Shown piece after piece: positions 1-8,319 of a stretch of 64,000 nucleotides of DNA (position 1 is the first letter of the stretch; each line of letters opens with the position of its first letter). The translations under genes and the position numbers were made by a program. The notes under the pieces are model-generated. The model was not told the origin of the DNA and did no database searches. It saw only the letters and a program-made list of their open reading frames with translations. The DNA is from Klebsiella pneumoniae (GTDB taxonomy: Bacteria > Pseudomonadota > Gammaproteobacteria > Pseudomonadales > UBA5518), in the NCBI GenBank assembly GCA_945862145.1, contig CAMAXE010000018.1, forward strand, positions 31,836 to 95,835. Direction: 5' to 3'.

Positions 1-373
1 CGCGCATGTCAGCGCCCGGCGCGCGTCCCACCCCGAGATCCACGCGTCCCGGGTACAGGTTGGAGAGCACGGCGAAGTTCTCGGCCACCTTGAAGGGGCT
101 GTAGTGGGGCAGCATCACGCCGCCTGAGCCGAGCCGTATCCGGGCAGTGGCAGCACCCACCGCGGCGAGCAGCACTTCGGGGGAGCTTCCGGCGATGATC
201 GGCGAGTCGTGATGCTCCGAGACCCAGAAGCGCGCATAGCCCAGCGATTCCGCGGCCTTCGCGCAGGTGATGGTCTCCGCCAGCGTATCGCCCGCGCTGG
301 CCTCGGGACGCAGGATTGACTGGTCGAGCAGCGAAATATCCACGTCTTGTACCCTGCGCTGGAGAGCTTGCAT
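1..373 (-). CDS. LLM-class flavin-dependent oxidoreductase, 5' part only (cut by window edge)
   Basis: Translating the minus strand from an ATG at 373 gives a protein that runs off the left edge of the window, so only the N-terminal ~124 residues are visible. It shows the start of a luciferase-like (bacterial LLM/MsnO8-type) monooxygenase: a first strand with DISLLDQS, then RFWVSEHHD, GSSPEVLLAAV, and LGSGGVMLPHYSPFKVAENF, which is the conserved FMN-barrel N-terminus. The family uses FMNH2 and O2 to oxidise small organic molecules; the substrate is unknown here. GTG at 343 would give a start closer to the first strand. It is divergent from the aspartokinase gene, with about 150 bases between them. 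Confidence 0.85.
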   Translation of the reverse strand, partial: MQALQRRVQDVDISLLDQSILRPEASAGDTLAETITCAKAAESLGYARFWVSEHHDSPIIAGSSPEVLLAAVGAATARIRLGSGGVMLPHYSPFKVAENFAVLSNLYPGRVDLGVGRAPGADMR

Positions 374-523
374 TACACCACCAGCGGCGGTCTGGACGGT
401 AGACGTTATCGTGGGCTCTCGGATTCTGCGCGTGTTTCATGCGACACTCCGCTTCGCGCGCTTTAGTCGCGTTTGTTGCGTCCCGCGGGGCGCCCCGTCT
501 GGTTGTTTGGAGTCCCTGCGCGC

Positions 524-1852
524 GTGGAAGCATCTGCCCGTATCGTCTGCAAGTTCGGCGGTTCCAGCCTCGCCAGCGCGGCGCAGTTCCGCAAGGTGCA
601 GGCCATCATTGAGGCCGACCTGCGCCGCTCGATCATCGTGCCCTCGGCACCGGGCAAGCGCGATGCGAAGGACGCCAAGATCACCGACCTGCTCTATCTC
701 TGCCAGCACGCGGCAAGCGTGGATGCCGACTTCGCCGTCGCCTTCGAGCAGATCGCCAGCCGCTTCCTCGGCATCGAGCGTGAGCTCGGGGTGGACGCGG
801 GCCTTGCAGCCGAGCTCGGTGTGCTGCGCGAGGCTCTCTCGCGTGGCATCACGGCCGATCACGCCGCCTCACGCGGGGAATACCTGAACGGACGGCTGCT
901 CGCCGCGCTGCTGGGTGCGGAGTTCGTCGATCCCGCCGACTGCGTGGTGATCGGCGCCAACGGGCTGGTTGAGCCGCAGACCTGGGCACTGCTCGGCGCG
1001 CGCCTTACGGACACTTCCAGGCGCTACGTGGTGCCGGGTTTTTACGGCTGCGACGGCGAGGGCAATGTACGCACGTTCTCGCGTGGGGGCTCCGACGTGA
1101 GCGGCGCGGTGGCCGCGCGCGCCGCGGGCGCGGCACTCTACGAGAACTGGACCGACGTGCCCGGGCTGCTGATGGCCGACCCGCGCATCGTGCCCGATCC
1201 GCGCCCGATGGACGAGGTCACCTACGCCGAGATCCGCGAGCTCTCGTACATGGGTGCCTCGGTGTTGCACGAGGAGGCGATGGCGCCGGTGCGCGAGGCG
1301 CGCATCCCGGTGAACATCCGCAACACCAACGATCCCGCGCATCCCGGCACGCGCATCGTGGCCGAGCTCTCCCCCGAGACGATCAAGAACACTCAGATCG
1401 CGGGCGTTGCGGGCAAGTCGAGCTTCGCGATGATCACCGTTGCCAAGCACCTGATGAACCGCGAGGTCGGCTTCGTCTACCGGCTGCTCGGCGTGCTGGA
1501 GCACAACGGCATCGCCTTCGAGCATTGCCCCTCCAGCATCGACAGCGTGAGCGTGGTGGTGGATGCCGCCAGCATCGAGGGGCGCGCCGAGCAGGTGCTG
1601 GCCGAGATCCGCCGCACCCTCGAACCCGACGCCCTCGACTTCGTGCCGCGCATCGCGCTGGTTGCGATCGTGGGCGAGGGCATGTCGCACTCGGTGGGCA
1701 TCGCGGCGAAGGTTTTTGCCGCGCTGGCCGCGGCAGGCGTGAATGTGCGTCTGATCAACCAGGGCGCCTCGGAGCTGAACATCATCGTGGGCGTAGCTCC
1801 CGATGATCACCCGGCGGCCGTGCGCGCGATCTACGGGGCCTTCGTGCCGTGA
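524..1852 (+). CDS. lysC: Aspartate kinase (amino-acid kinase plus ACT domains)
   Basis: A 442-residue protein predicted to phosphorylate L-aspartate to 4-phospho-aspartate, the entry step to Lys/Thr/Met. The N-terminus carries the kinase signature IVCKFGGSSLASAAQF, followed by SAPGKR and TFSRGGSDVSGA. The C-terminus has an ACT-type regulatory part (GIAAKVFAALAAAGVNVRLI, then GASELNIIVGV). I chose GTG 524 because GGAG sits about 11 bases upstream and the kinase motif starts soon after; an upstream start at 473 adds an unlikely Arg-rich leader. The last bases overlap the GTG start of soxB (GTGA), so the two are probably translationally coupled. That is an unusual partner for sarcosine oxidase. 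The sequence resembles single-chain aspartokinases of Firmicute type more than ThrA. Gene symbol is functional, not orthology-proven. Confidence 0.85.
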   Translation: MEASARIVCKFGGSSLASAAQFRKVQAIIEADLRRSIIVPSAPGKRDAKDAKITDLLYLCQHAASVDADFAVAFEQIASRFLGIERELGVDAGLAAELGVLREALSRGITADHAASRGEYLNGRLLAALLGAEFVDPADCVVIGANGLVEPQTWALLGARLTDTSRRYVVPGFYGCDGEGNVRTFSRGGSDVSGAVAARAAGAALYENWTDVPGLLMADPRIVPDPRPMDEVTYAEIRELSYMGASVLHEEAMAPVREARIPVNIRNTNDPAHPGTRIVAELSPETIKNTQIAGVAGKSSFAMITVAKHLMNREVGFVYRLLGVLEHNGIAFEHCPSSIDSVSVVVDAASIEGRAEQVLAEIRRTLEPDALDFVPRIALVAIVGEGMSHSVGIAAKVFAALAAAGVNVRLINQGASELNIIVGVAPDDHPAAVRAIYGAFVP

Positions 1853-3114
1853 GCGCGCTGTCGCGCAAGAGCCGCTACTCGGCGTGGTCCTTGCTGCGCG
1901 AGGGGCTGCGCGGGCAGGTCGGCTGGACGCCAGCCTGGCGCGACCGCGATCCGGAGCCCGCCTATGACGTGGTGGTGATCGGTGGCGGCGGCCATGGTCT
2001 TGCCACGGCGTATTACCTCGCCCGCACGCACGGCATCCGCCGCGTTGCGCTGCTCGAGAAAGGCTGGATCGGTGGCGGCAACACCGGCCGTAACACCACG
2101 ATCATCCGCTCCAATTATTTCAACCCGCAGAGCGCCGCGCTCTATGACCTCTCGGTGCGGCTCTACGAGGGCCTCTCGCGCGAACTGAACTACAACATCA
2201 TGTTCTCGCAGCGCGGGATCATGGAGGTCGCGCACACGGATGCCGAACTGGAGAGCATGGCCCGCGCGGCCAACGCCATGCGGATCAGTGGCATCGATAT
2301 CGAGCTCGTCTCGCGCCAGGCGACGCTCGCGCTCGCCCCGCTGCTCGATGCCTCGCCGCACTGCCGCTGGCCGGTGCGCGGCGCGCTGGTGCAGCGTCGC
2401 GGCGGCACCGCCCGGCACGACGCCGTTGCCTGGGGCTATGCGCGCGCGGCCGATTCGCTGGGCGTGCACATCATCCAGGGCTGCGAGGTGCAGGGCTTCG
2501 AGATCGAGGCTGGCCGCGTGGTGGGCGTGCGCACCAACCGCGGCAATATCCGTGCGGAGCGCATCGGCATGGCGGTGGCGGGCAGTTCCTCGGTGCTGGC
2601 GGAGATGGGCGGGTTCACGCTCCCGCTGCAGAGCTACACGCTACAGGCCATGGTGAGCGAGCCGCTGAAGCCCTGCCTCGATACCGTGGTGATGTCGGCT
2701 AGCAATGGCGTCTACGTGAGCCAGTCCGACAAGGGCGAGATGGTGATCGGCGGCAACCTCGATCGCAGCCCCTCCTATGCGCAGCGTGGCAGTTTCCACG
2801 TCACGCAGTCGGTGCTCGCCACCTTGGTCGAGATGTTCCCGGCGTTCGCCACACTGAAGCTCATGCGGCAGTGGGGCGGGACCGTCGACACCTCCCCCGA
2901 CAACTCGCCGCTGATCGGGCCCTCGCCGCTGCCCGGGCTCTACCTGAACTGCGGCTGGGGCACCGGAGGTTTCAAGGCAATCCCCGCCGGCGGCACGGTG
3001 TTCGCGCAACTGCTGGCCACCGGCCGCCACCACGAGCTGTCCGTGGCTTTCGATCTGTCACGCTTCGCCACCGGCGAGCTGATCGACGAAAGCCACGCCG
3101 GCGTGCAGCATTAG
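1849..3114 (+). CDS. soxB: Sarcosine oxidase subunit beta
   Basis: Beta subunit (421 aa) of heterotetrameric sarcosine oxidase, which oxidises sarcosine to glycine, H2O2 and 5,10-methylene-tetrahydrofolate. A Rossmann FAD motif VVVIGGGGHGLATAYYLA follows a ~40-residue N-terminal extension typical of SoxB. His190 in ARHDAVAW matches the histidine that covalently binds FMN in characterised enzymes. The C-terminus NCGWGTGGFKAIPAGG is also characteristic. The GTG start overlaps the stop of the aspartokinase gene. soxD follows after 14 bases, so soxB-D-A-G form one operon. Confidence 0.95.
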   Translation: MSALSRKSRYSAWSLLREGLRGQVGWTPAWRDRDPEPAYDVVVIGGGGHGLATAYYLARTHGIRRVALLEKGWIGGGNTGRNTTIIRSNYFNPQSAALYDLSVRLYEGLSRELNYNIMFSQRGIMEVAHTDAELESMARAANAMRISGIDIELVSRQATLALAPLLDASPHCRWPVRGALVQRRGGTARHDAVAWGYARAADSLGVHIIQGCEVQGFEIEAGRVVGVRTNRGNIRAERIGMAVAGSSSVLAEMGGFTLPLQSYTLQAMVSEPLKPCLDTVVMSASNGVYVSQSDKGEMVIGGNLDRSPSYAQRGSFHVTQSVLATLVEMFPAFATLKLMRQWGGTVDTSPDNSPLIGPSPLPGLYLNCGWGTGGFKAIPAGGTVFAQLLATGRHHELSVAFDLSRFATGELIDESHAGVQH

Positions 3115-3128
3115 GCAAGGAGCGGCGC

Positions 3129-3383
3129 GTGCAGATATTTCCCTGTCCTTTTTGCGGCGAGCGCCCCGATGCGGAGTTCCGCTACGGCGGCGATGCGCGC
3201 AAGTCACGCCCGGGCCGTGACTGCAGCGATGCCGAGTGGGCGCACTACATGTACCAGCGTGCCAACACGCGCGGCGAGGCGCTCGAGTTGTGGCAGCATG
3301 CAGCGGGCTGCGGGCGCTGGATCGAGATCCGTCGCGATACCGCGAACCATGCCGTCATTGCCACGGAGCCCATGACCCGATGA
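3129..3383 (+). CDS. soxD: Sarcosine oxidase subunit delta
   Basis: Small 84-residue subunit of heterotetrameric sarcosine oxidase. It begins MQIFPCPFCGERPDAEF; the CPFCG pair together with a later His and GCGRW cysteine form the expected zinc site. The GTG start at 3129 is preceded by AAGGAGCGG, a good ribosome-binding site. Its stop overlaps the soxA start (ATGA), indicating translational coupling. Length and order (B-D-A-G) match known sox operons. Confidence 0.95.
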   Translation: MQIFPCPFCGERPDAEFRYGGDARKSRPGRDCSDAEWAHYMYQRANTRGEALELWQHAAGCGRWIEIRRDTANHAVIATEPMTR

Positions 3384-6226
3384 GCGCGCGGCGGCTGGAG
3401 CAGGGCGGCGAGATCGACCGGACGCAGCCGCTCGGGTTCCGTTTCGACGGTGCGGATTATCGCGGTTACGCGGGCGACACCGCGGCCTCGGCGCTGCTTG
3501 CGGCGGGTTTGCAGGTGCTGGGCAGGAGCTTCAAGTACCACCGCCCGCGCGGGCTGCTGGGGGCGGGTTTCGAGGAGCCGAATGCCATCCTCGATCTGCG
3601 TGACGGCGCGCGCCACGACCCCAATGCGCGCATCACGCGCGAGCCGCTCGCAGCTGGCATGGAACTCGCCTCGGTCCATGCGCTGGGCACGGCCTCGCGC
3701 GATGCGCTTGCCTTCCTCGACCGTTTCGCGCGCTTCATTCCGGCGGCCTTTTACTACAAGACCTTCATGTGGCCGCGCTGGTCGCTGTTCGAGGGCGCCA
3801 TCCGCCGCATGGCGGGCATAGGGCGCATCGATCCGGCCGGGCGGGCGCAGGCGGCGCCGCTGCGTTACCTGCATGCCGATGTCTGCGTGATCGGTGCCGG
3901 CCCCGCCGGAATTACCGCGGCCCGTGCCGCGCAGGCCCGCGGCCAGCGTGTGCTGCTGGTCGATGAGCGCAGCCGTGCCGGCGGCTCGCTGTTGTGGCGG
4001 CAGACGACGATCGAAGGCCAAGCGGGCGCCGAATGGGCAGGCGGTGCCGTGGCGGCGCTGCAAGCGGTTGGCGCGGAGTTCTTGCCGCTCACCAGCGCGG
4101 TGGGTCTCTACGATCACCAGTCGGTGATGCTGGTGCAGCGCGGGCCCGGAGCCGAGCGGCTGATCCAGGTGCGCGCGCGGGAGATCGTGCTCGCCACCGG
4201 CGCCATCGAGCGGCCGCTGTTGTTCGCCGACAACGACCGCCCCGGCGTGATGCTGGCTGACGCGGCACTCGAGTATCTGCGGCGCTACGCCGTCTGCGCA
4301 GGTCAGCAGGTGGTGGTAGCCACCGGCAGTGATCCCGCCTGGGAAACCGCCTTTGCGCTGCGTGCGGCAGGCGCCGAGTGCCTGGTGGTCGATTCGCGTG
4401 CCGCCCCGCCATTGGCAGATCAAGCGCGCGCGCTTGGCATCGCCCTGCGCACCGGTGCGCGCGTGGCGCGCGCGCTCGGCAAGTCGGCAGTGTCGGGTGT
4501 TCGCCTCGACAGCGGTGAGCAGTTGCCCTGCGATCTGCTCGCCGTCTCGGGCGGCTGGACGCCGCTCATAAACCTCTATTGCCATGCGCGGGGGCGTCCG
4601 CGCTGGAACGATTCGCTCGGTGTGTTCGTGCCCGGTGATCCCGTGGCCGGGCTACAGGTGGCGGGCAGCGCCAACGGTGCCGTGACACTCGCGCAGGCGC
4701 TTGGCGAGGGCGCGCTCGCGGGCGGTGGCAGCTCTGGCGATGTGCCGGCGTGTGTGGAGTTCACGGCCGGTGCGGGCGGCGCGCCTGATCTCTCGCAGGC
4801 CACCGCCGGGCGCGTGTGGGTCGACTTGCAGCACGACGTCACTGTGAAGGACCTCCACCTCGCCATCCGCGAGAATTTCCGCGCTGTCGAGCACCTGAAG
4901 CGCTACACCACGCTCGGCATGGCGAACGACCAGGGTCGCAGTTCCAACGTGAACGGGCTGGCGGTGCTCGCCGAGCGTACGCAGAAGGCGATCGCCGAGG
5001 TTGGCATCACCACGTTTCGTCCGCCCTACGTGCCGGTGTCGATGGCGAGTGTTGCGGGCGCGTATCGTGGGCAGTTGCAGGAGCCGTTGCGCCGCCTGCC
5101 CGCAGAGCTCGCCCATCGCGACGAGGGCGCGCATTTTCGCGACTACGGCAATCTCCTGCGTCCGGCATGGTACGGCCCCGAGGCAGGCGCGCTGGAGCGT
5201 GAATGCCGCGCGGCGCGCGAGTCTGCCGCCGTGCTTGATGCCTCCTCACTCGGCAAGATCGAGGTCATCGGCCCGGATGCCGCAGCCCTCCTCGATTTCG
5301 TGTTCTACCACCGCCTCTCCACCCTCGCTCCCGGACGCTTGCGTTACGTGCTGGCGCTCGGGGAGAGCGGCGCGGTCTGGGATGACGGCGTGATCATGCG
5401 TCTTGCTCCGGAGCACTTCGTGGTCTCGTGCTCCAGCGGGCATGTGGCTGCCATGACGGCGCATCTGCTGGAGTGGCGCGAGGATCACTTCGATCTCGCG
5501 CGGGTCTTCGTGCACGACTGCACGTCGCAGTGGGCCACGATGGCCGTTTCCGGTCCGCGTGCGAAGCAGGTGTTGGATCAGCTCGAACTCGGCGTGTCGC
5601 TGGATGACGCGGGCTTTGCGCACATGAGCGTGCAGCACGGAAGCTTCCGCCAGCGCCCGACGCGCATCGCGCGGGTGAGCTTTACTGGTGAGCGCAGCTA
5701 CGAGATTTCGGTGCCTGCCGGTCTGGCACACACGCTCTGGCAGGCGGCGCGCGCCGCAGGGGCTGCGGCGCTCGGGGTGGAAGCCCTCGGCGTGCTGCGC
5801 GCCGAGAAAGGCTTTCTGTTCATCGGCCAGGACACCGATTCGGAGACCATGCCGCAGGACCTCGGAATGGACGGGCCGCGGCAGAACCGGCGCGACTCCT
5901 ATGTGGGTGACCGTTCGCTCTTGCTTCCGGTGGCGAAGCGCGCAGGACGTCGGCAGTTGGTCGGCATCGCGGCCGCCGCAGACGCGATGATCCCACCCGG
6001 CGCCCACGCGGTGTGCGCAGCGCAGGGCAGGCCGCACAGCATCGGCTTCATCACCAGCAGCTATCACAGCTACGCGCTGGATCGCCCGATCGCGCTGGCG
6101 TTGATCGAGGACGGCCTGTCGCGGCAGGGTGAGGTGCTGGCCTTCGAGCACCTAGGGACCCGCCACGCGGGCACCGTGGTTGGCAGTTGTTTCCTCGATC
6201 CGACCGGAGGGCGCCTGCATGTTTGA
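3380..6226 (+). CDS. soxA: Sarcosine oxidase subunit alpha
   Basis: Alpha subunit of 948 residues. The N-terminal part has a 2Fe-2S-ferredoxin-like fold common to SoxA (GYAGDTAASALLAAGLQVLG, then SFKYHRPRGLLGAG). A dinucleotide-binding region around residue 170 (DVCVIGAGPAGITAARAAQA) binds NAD. The C-terminal ~380 residues are a GcvT/aminomethyltransferase fold (GKIEVIGPDAAALLDFV; FTGERSYEISVPA; LRAEKGFLFIGQDTDSETMP), which accepts the methyl group on tetrahydrofolate. I start at ATG 3380, which overlaps the soxD stop; the open frame extends 5' but that extension is not SoxA-like. It ends overlapping soxG by 8 bases. Confidence 0.95.
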   Translation: MSARRLEQGGEIDRTQPLGFRFDGADYRGYAGDTAASALLAAGLQVLGRSFKYHRPRGLLGAGFEEPNAILDLRDGARHDPNARITREPLAAGMELASVHALGTASRDALAFLDRFARFIPAAFYYKTFMWPRWSLFEGAIRRMAGIGRIDPAGRAQAAPLRYLHADVCVIGAGPAGITAARAAQARGQRVLLVDERSRAGGSLLWRQTTIEGQAGAEWAGGAVAALQAVGAEFLPLTSAVGLYDHQSVMLVQRGPGAERLIQVRAREIVLATGAIERPLLFADNDRPGVMLADAALEYLRRYAVCAGQQVVVATGSDPAWETAFALRAAGAECLVVDSRAAPPLADQARALGIALRTGARVARALGKSAVSGVRLDSGEQLPCDLLAVSGGWTPLINLYCHARGRPRWNDSLGVFVPGDPVAGLQVAGSANGAVTLAQALGEGALAGGGSSGDVPACVEFTAGAGGAPDLSQATAGRVWVDLQHDVTVKDLHLAIRENFRAVEHLKRYTTLGMANDQGRSSNVNGLAVLAERTQKAIAEVGITTFRPPYVPVSMASVAGAYRGQLQEPLRRLPAELAHRDEGAHFRDYGNLLRPAWYGPEAGALERECRAARESAAVLDASSLGKIEVIGPDAAALLDFVFYHRLSTLAPGRLRYVLALGESGAVWDDGVIMRLAPEHFVVSCSSGHVAAMTAHLLEWREDHFDLARVFVHDCTSQWATMAVSGPRAKQVLDQLELGVSLDDAGFAHMSVQHGSFRQRPTRIARVSFTGERSYEISVPAGLAHTLWQAARAAGAAALGVEALGVLRAEKGFLFIGQDTDSETMPQDLGMDGPRQNRRDSYVGDRSLLLPVAKRAGRRQLVGIAAAADAMIPPGAHAVCAAQGRPHSIGFITSSYHSYALDRPIALALIEDGLSRQGEVLAFEHLGTRHAGTVVGSCFLDPTGGRLHV

Positions 6227-6752
6227 GCGCAGTCCGTTCTGGTCGGCGCCGCCCGAGTGGAGTCGCGCATGCATCGAGGCTCCGGGCTTCTGCGTACGTG
6301 CGAGCCGTGCGCCTGCGCAGCTCGTTTCCGGTGCAGTGGACGGCTGGTTTGCAGCATGCGGCGTTGCCGTCATCGGCCCGCGCGAGCGCTGCGGCAGCGA
6401 GGTGTATGCGCTGCGTCTGGCGCCGGATACGGTATTGCACGTGGGTGGCGCCATGGCATCCCCGGGGTGGCACGGTGCGGAGCGTGTTGCCGTAAGCGAC
6501 GCGGGTGATGCCTGGATGATCATCGATGTGGAAGGCGAGGGCGCGCTCGCGGTGCTTGAACAGGGCGGCGAATATCCCTTCACTTCCACCGCCGGCCCGG
6601 CTCGGGAATCGGCGCGCATGCTCTTCGCAGGGCTGGTGGTGGCGGTGTCACGACGCGATGTCAGCTGGCGCCTGCACGTGGACCGCGCCTGGGCGCCGGC
6701 GCTGTGGCGCTGGCTCGAGGTGCACGCCGCCTCACACAACTCCCCCTGCTGA
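6219..6752 (+). CDS. soxG: Sarcosine oxidase subunit gamma
   Basis: The 177-residue gamma subunit, with a fold related to GcvT. It has the expected size and order at the end of the sox operon. GGAGG at 6206-6210 lies 8 bases upstream of the ATG, inside the end of soxA. Sequence conservation in this family is weak; the call rests on position, length and the central region with WMIIDVEGEG and the late SRRDVSWRLHVDRAWAPALWRWLE stretch (quoted in part). Confidence 0.85.
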   Translation: MFERSPFWSAPPEWSRACIEAPGFCVRASRAPAQLVSGAVDGWFAACGVAVIGPRERCGSEVYALRLAPDTVLHVGGAMASPGWHGAERVAVSDAGDAWMIIDVEGEGALAVLEQGGEYPFTSTAGPARESARMLFAGLVVAVSRRDVSWRLHVDRAWAPALWRWLEVHAASHNSPC

Positions 6753-6763
6753 GTTACGCGGGT

Positions 6764-6868
6764 ATGCTGCTGGTGAAAACCCGACTGGGGCTTAGCAGGA
6801 TTCACGGCATCGGCCTCTTCGCCGAGGAGTTCATTGCGCGCGGCACGCTGCAGCGCGTGCAGACCTGA
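6764..6868 (+). pseudogene. SET-domain protein, N-terminal remnant
   Basis: A 34-codon frame starting MLLVKTRLGLSRIHGIGLFA and continuing EEFIARGTL before diverging and stopping. This matches the conserved opening strand of bacterial SET-domain proteins (the pattern (K/R)xSxIHGxGLFAxExIxxGT). A full SET domain needs about 100 further residues, including the catalytic NHxCxPN region, which is absent. The remnant therefore cannot be an active methyltransferase. It lies directly after soxG, and the break is about 50 bases before the next gene. Confidence 0.6.
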
Positions 6869-6908
6869 GCCGTCGCGCACCCACCATGCAATCCCCAGGG
6901 AGCACACC

Positions 6909-8294
6909 ATGAAAGCCCGGCACATTCTGCTTGCCGCAGTTGCCCTTGCAGCCGGAGGCGCTTTCGCGGCGCCTCCCGCGGTGGATCCCGCGCTGCACGC
7001 GCAGGCCCTGGAGACGCTCAAACGCAGCGTGGCGTTCCGCACCGTGGCGGGTGGCGGGCAGACGCCGGCCTATGCGGCCTACCTGAAGGACGTGTTACTG
7101 AGCTCGGGCTATGCGGCCAACGAGATCACCATCGAGGAACTCGAAGGCTCTGCGATCCTGATCGCCCGCTACCCGGGCCGCGACGCATCGAAAAAACCCG
7201 TCGTGGTGCTGGGTCACATGGATGTGGTGGAAGCCAAACCCGAAGACTGGGAGCGCGATCCGTTCACGCCGGTGGTGGAGAACGGCTACGTTTACGGGCG
7301 CGGCGCCGCTGACAACAAGTTCGATGTATCGATGGCCGTGACAGCGCTGACGAAGCTGCGCCGCGCGGGCTGGCAACCGGGGCGTGACGTGATCCTTGCG
7401 CTTTCGGGTGACGAGGAAACGCGCATGGTGACCACCGCGGTGCTGGCCAAGCGCCTGTCGAACGCCAAGCTGGTGATCAACGTCGATGGTGGTGGCGGTC
7501 TGATCCGCGACGGCAAGGCTATGTCTTACGGCATCCAGGGCGCCGAGAAGAGCTACGCGGATTTCGACCTCGTGGCCACCGATCCCGGCGGCCATTCGAG
7601 TCGCCCCACGCCCGGGAACCCGATCTACCGCATGGCCCGTGCCATGGTGCGGATGTCCGAGTACCGCTTTCCGGTGATGTCCAACGAGATCACGCGCGGT
7701 TCCTTCGCCGCGTCCGCTGGCGAGTACCCCGGCGCTATGGGGGCGGCCATGGCGCGCTTTGCCGAGGACCCATCAGACCAGGCGGCGATCGCCACGCTCG
7801 AGACCGAACTCAGCAACGTGGGCATGTTGCGCACGACCTGTGTCGCCACCCTGCAGGGCGGCGGGCACGCGCCCAACGCGCTGCCGCAGCGCGCGACGGC
7901 GGTGGTGAACTGCCGCATCTTCCCGGGCACGCCCGCTGAATCGGTGCGCCAGACGCTGGTGTCGGTGATCAACGACAGCGCCGTAAGCGTGACGCGTCGC
8001 AACGATGGTGCGCTGGACAGTCCCGCATCACCCCTTCGCCCGGATGTGATGGCCGCCGTGCAGCGTTCCGTCCACGCCCTGCATCCCGGCATTCCGATCT
8101 CGCCCTCGATGTCGGCGGGCGCTACCGACAGCATGTATTTCCGTGCGGCCGGCGTGCCGAGCTACGGGCTCTCGGGTATGTTCTCGCAGAAGGGCGAGTC
8201 CTATGCGCACGGCCTGAACGAGAAATCCCCTGTCGCGGCCATCGACGGCGCGCTCGCGCATTACGACTCCATCCTTCGCGACCTCGCGAAGTGA
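6909..8294 (+). CDS. Secreted M20-family metallopeptidase
   Basis: A 461-residue zinc-dependent amidohydrolase/peptidase with an N-terminal signal peptide (residues 1-20, ending GGAFA before APPAVD), so it probably acts in the periplasm. The two-metal site is visible: H103-x-D105 in VLGHMDVV, D135 in GAADNKF, and the catalytic/ligand pair E169-E170 in SGDEE. The dimerisation domain follows (GGHSSRPTPGNP). AGGGAGC lies upstream of the ATG. M20 members cleave dipeptides, N-acyl or carbamoyl amino acids; which one is not readable. It sits between the sox operon and a dimethylglycine-dehydrogenase-like gene, which suggests it may release the amino-acid substrate they oxidise. Confidence 0.9.
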   Translation: MKARHILLAAVALAAGGAFAAPPAVDPALHAQALETLKRSVAFRTVAGGGQTPAYAAYLKDVLLSSGYAANEITIEELEGSAILIARYPGRDASKKPVVVLGHMDVVEAKPEDWERDPFTPVVENGYVYGRGAADNKFDVSMAVTALTKLRRAGWQPGRDVILALSGDEETRMVTTAVLAKRLSNAKLVINVDGGGGLIRDGKAMSYGIQGAEKSYADFDLVATDPGGHSSRPTPGNPIYRMARAMVRMSEYRFPVMSNEITRGSFAASAGEYPGAMGAAMARFAEDPSDQAAIATLETELSNVGMLRTTCVATLQGGGHAPNALPQRATAVVNCRIFPGTPAESVRQTLVSVINDSAVSVTRRNDGALDSPASPLRPDVMAAVQRSVHALHPGIPISPSMSAGATDSMYFRAAGVPSYGLSGMFSQKGESYAHGLNEKSPVAAIDGALAHYDSILRDLAK

Positions 8295-8319
8295 CACTGC
8301 AATTCCCGGAGACCGGCAA

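Noticed and set aside
3245..4585. Long minus-strand open frame opposite soxA
   Set aside because: It lies fully inside a strong SoxA coding region, has Arg/His-rich composition and no domain; it is a shadow of high-GC coding DNA.
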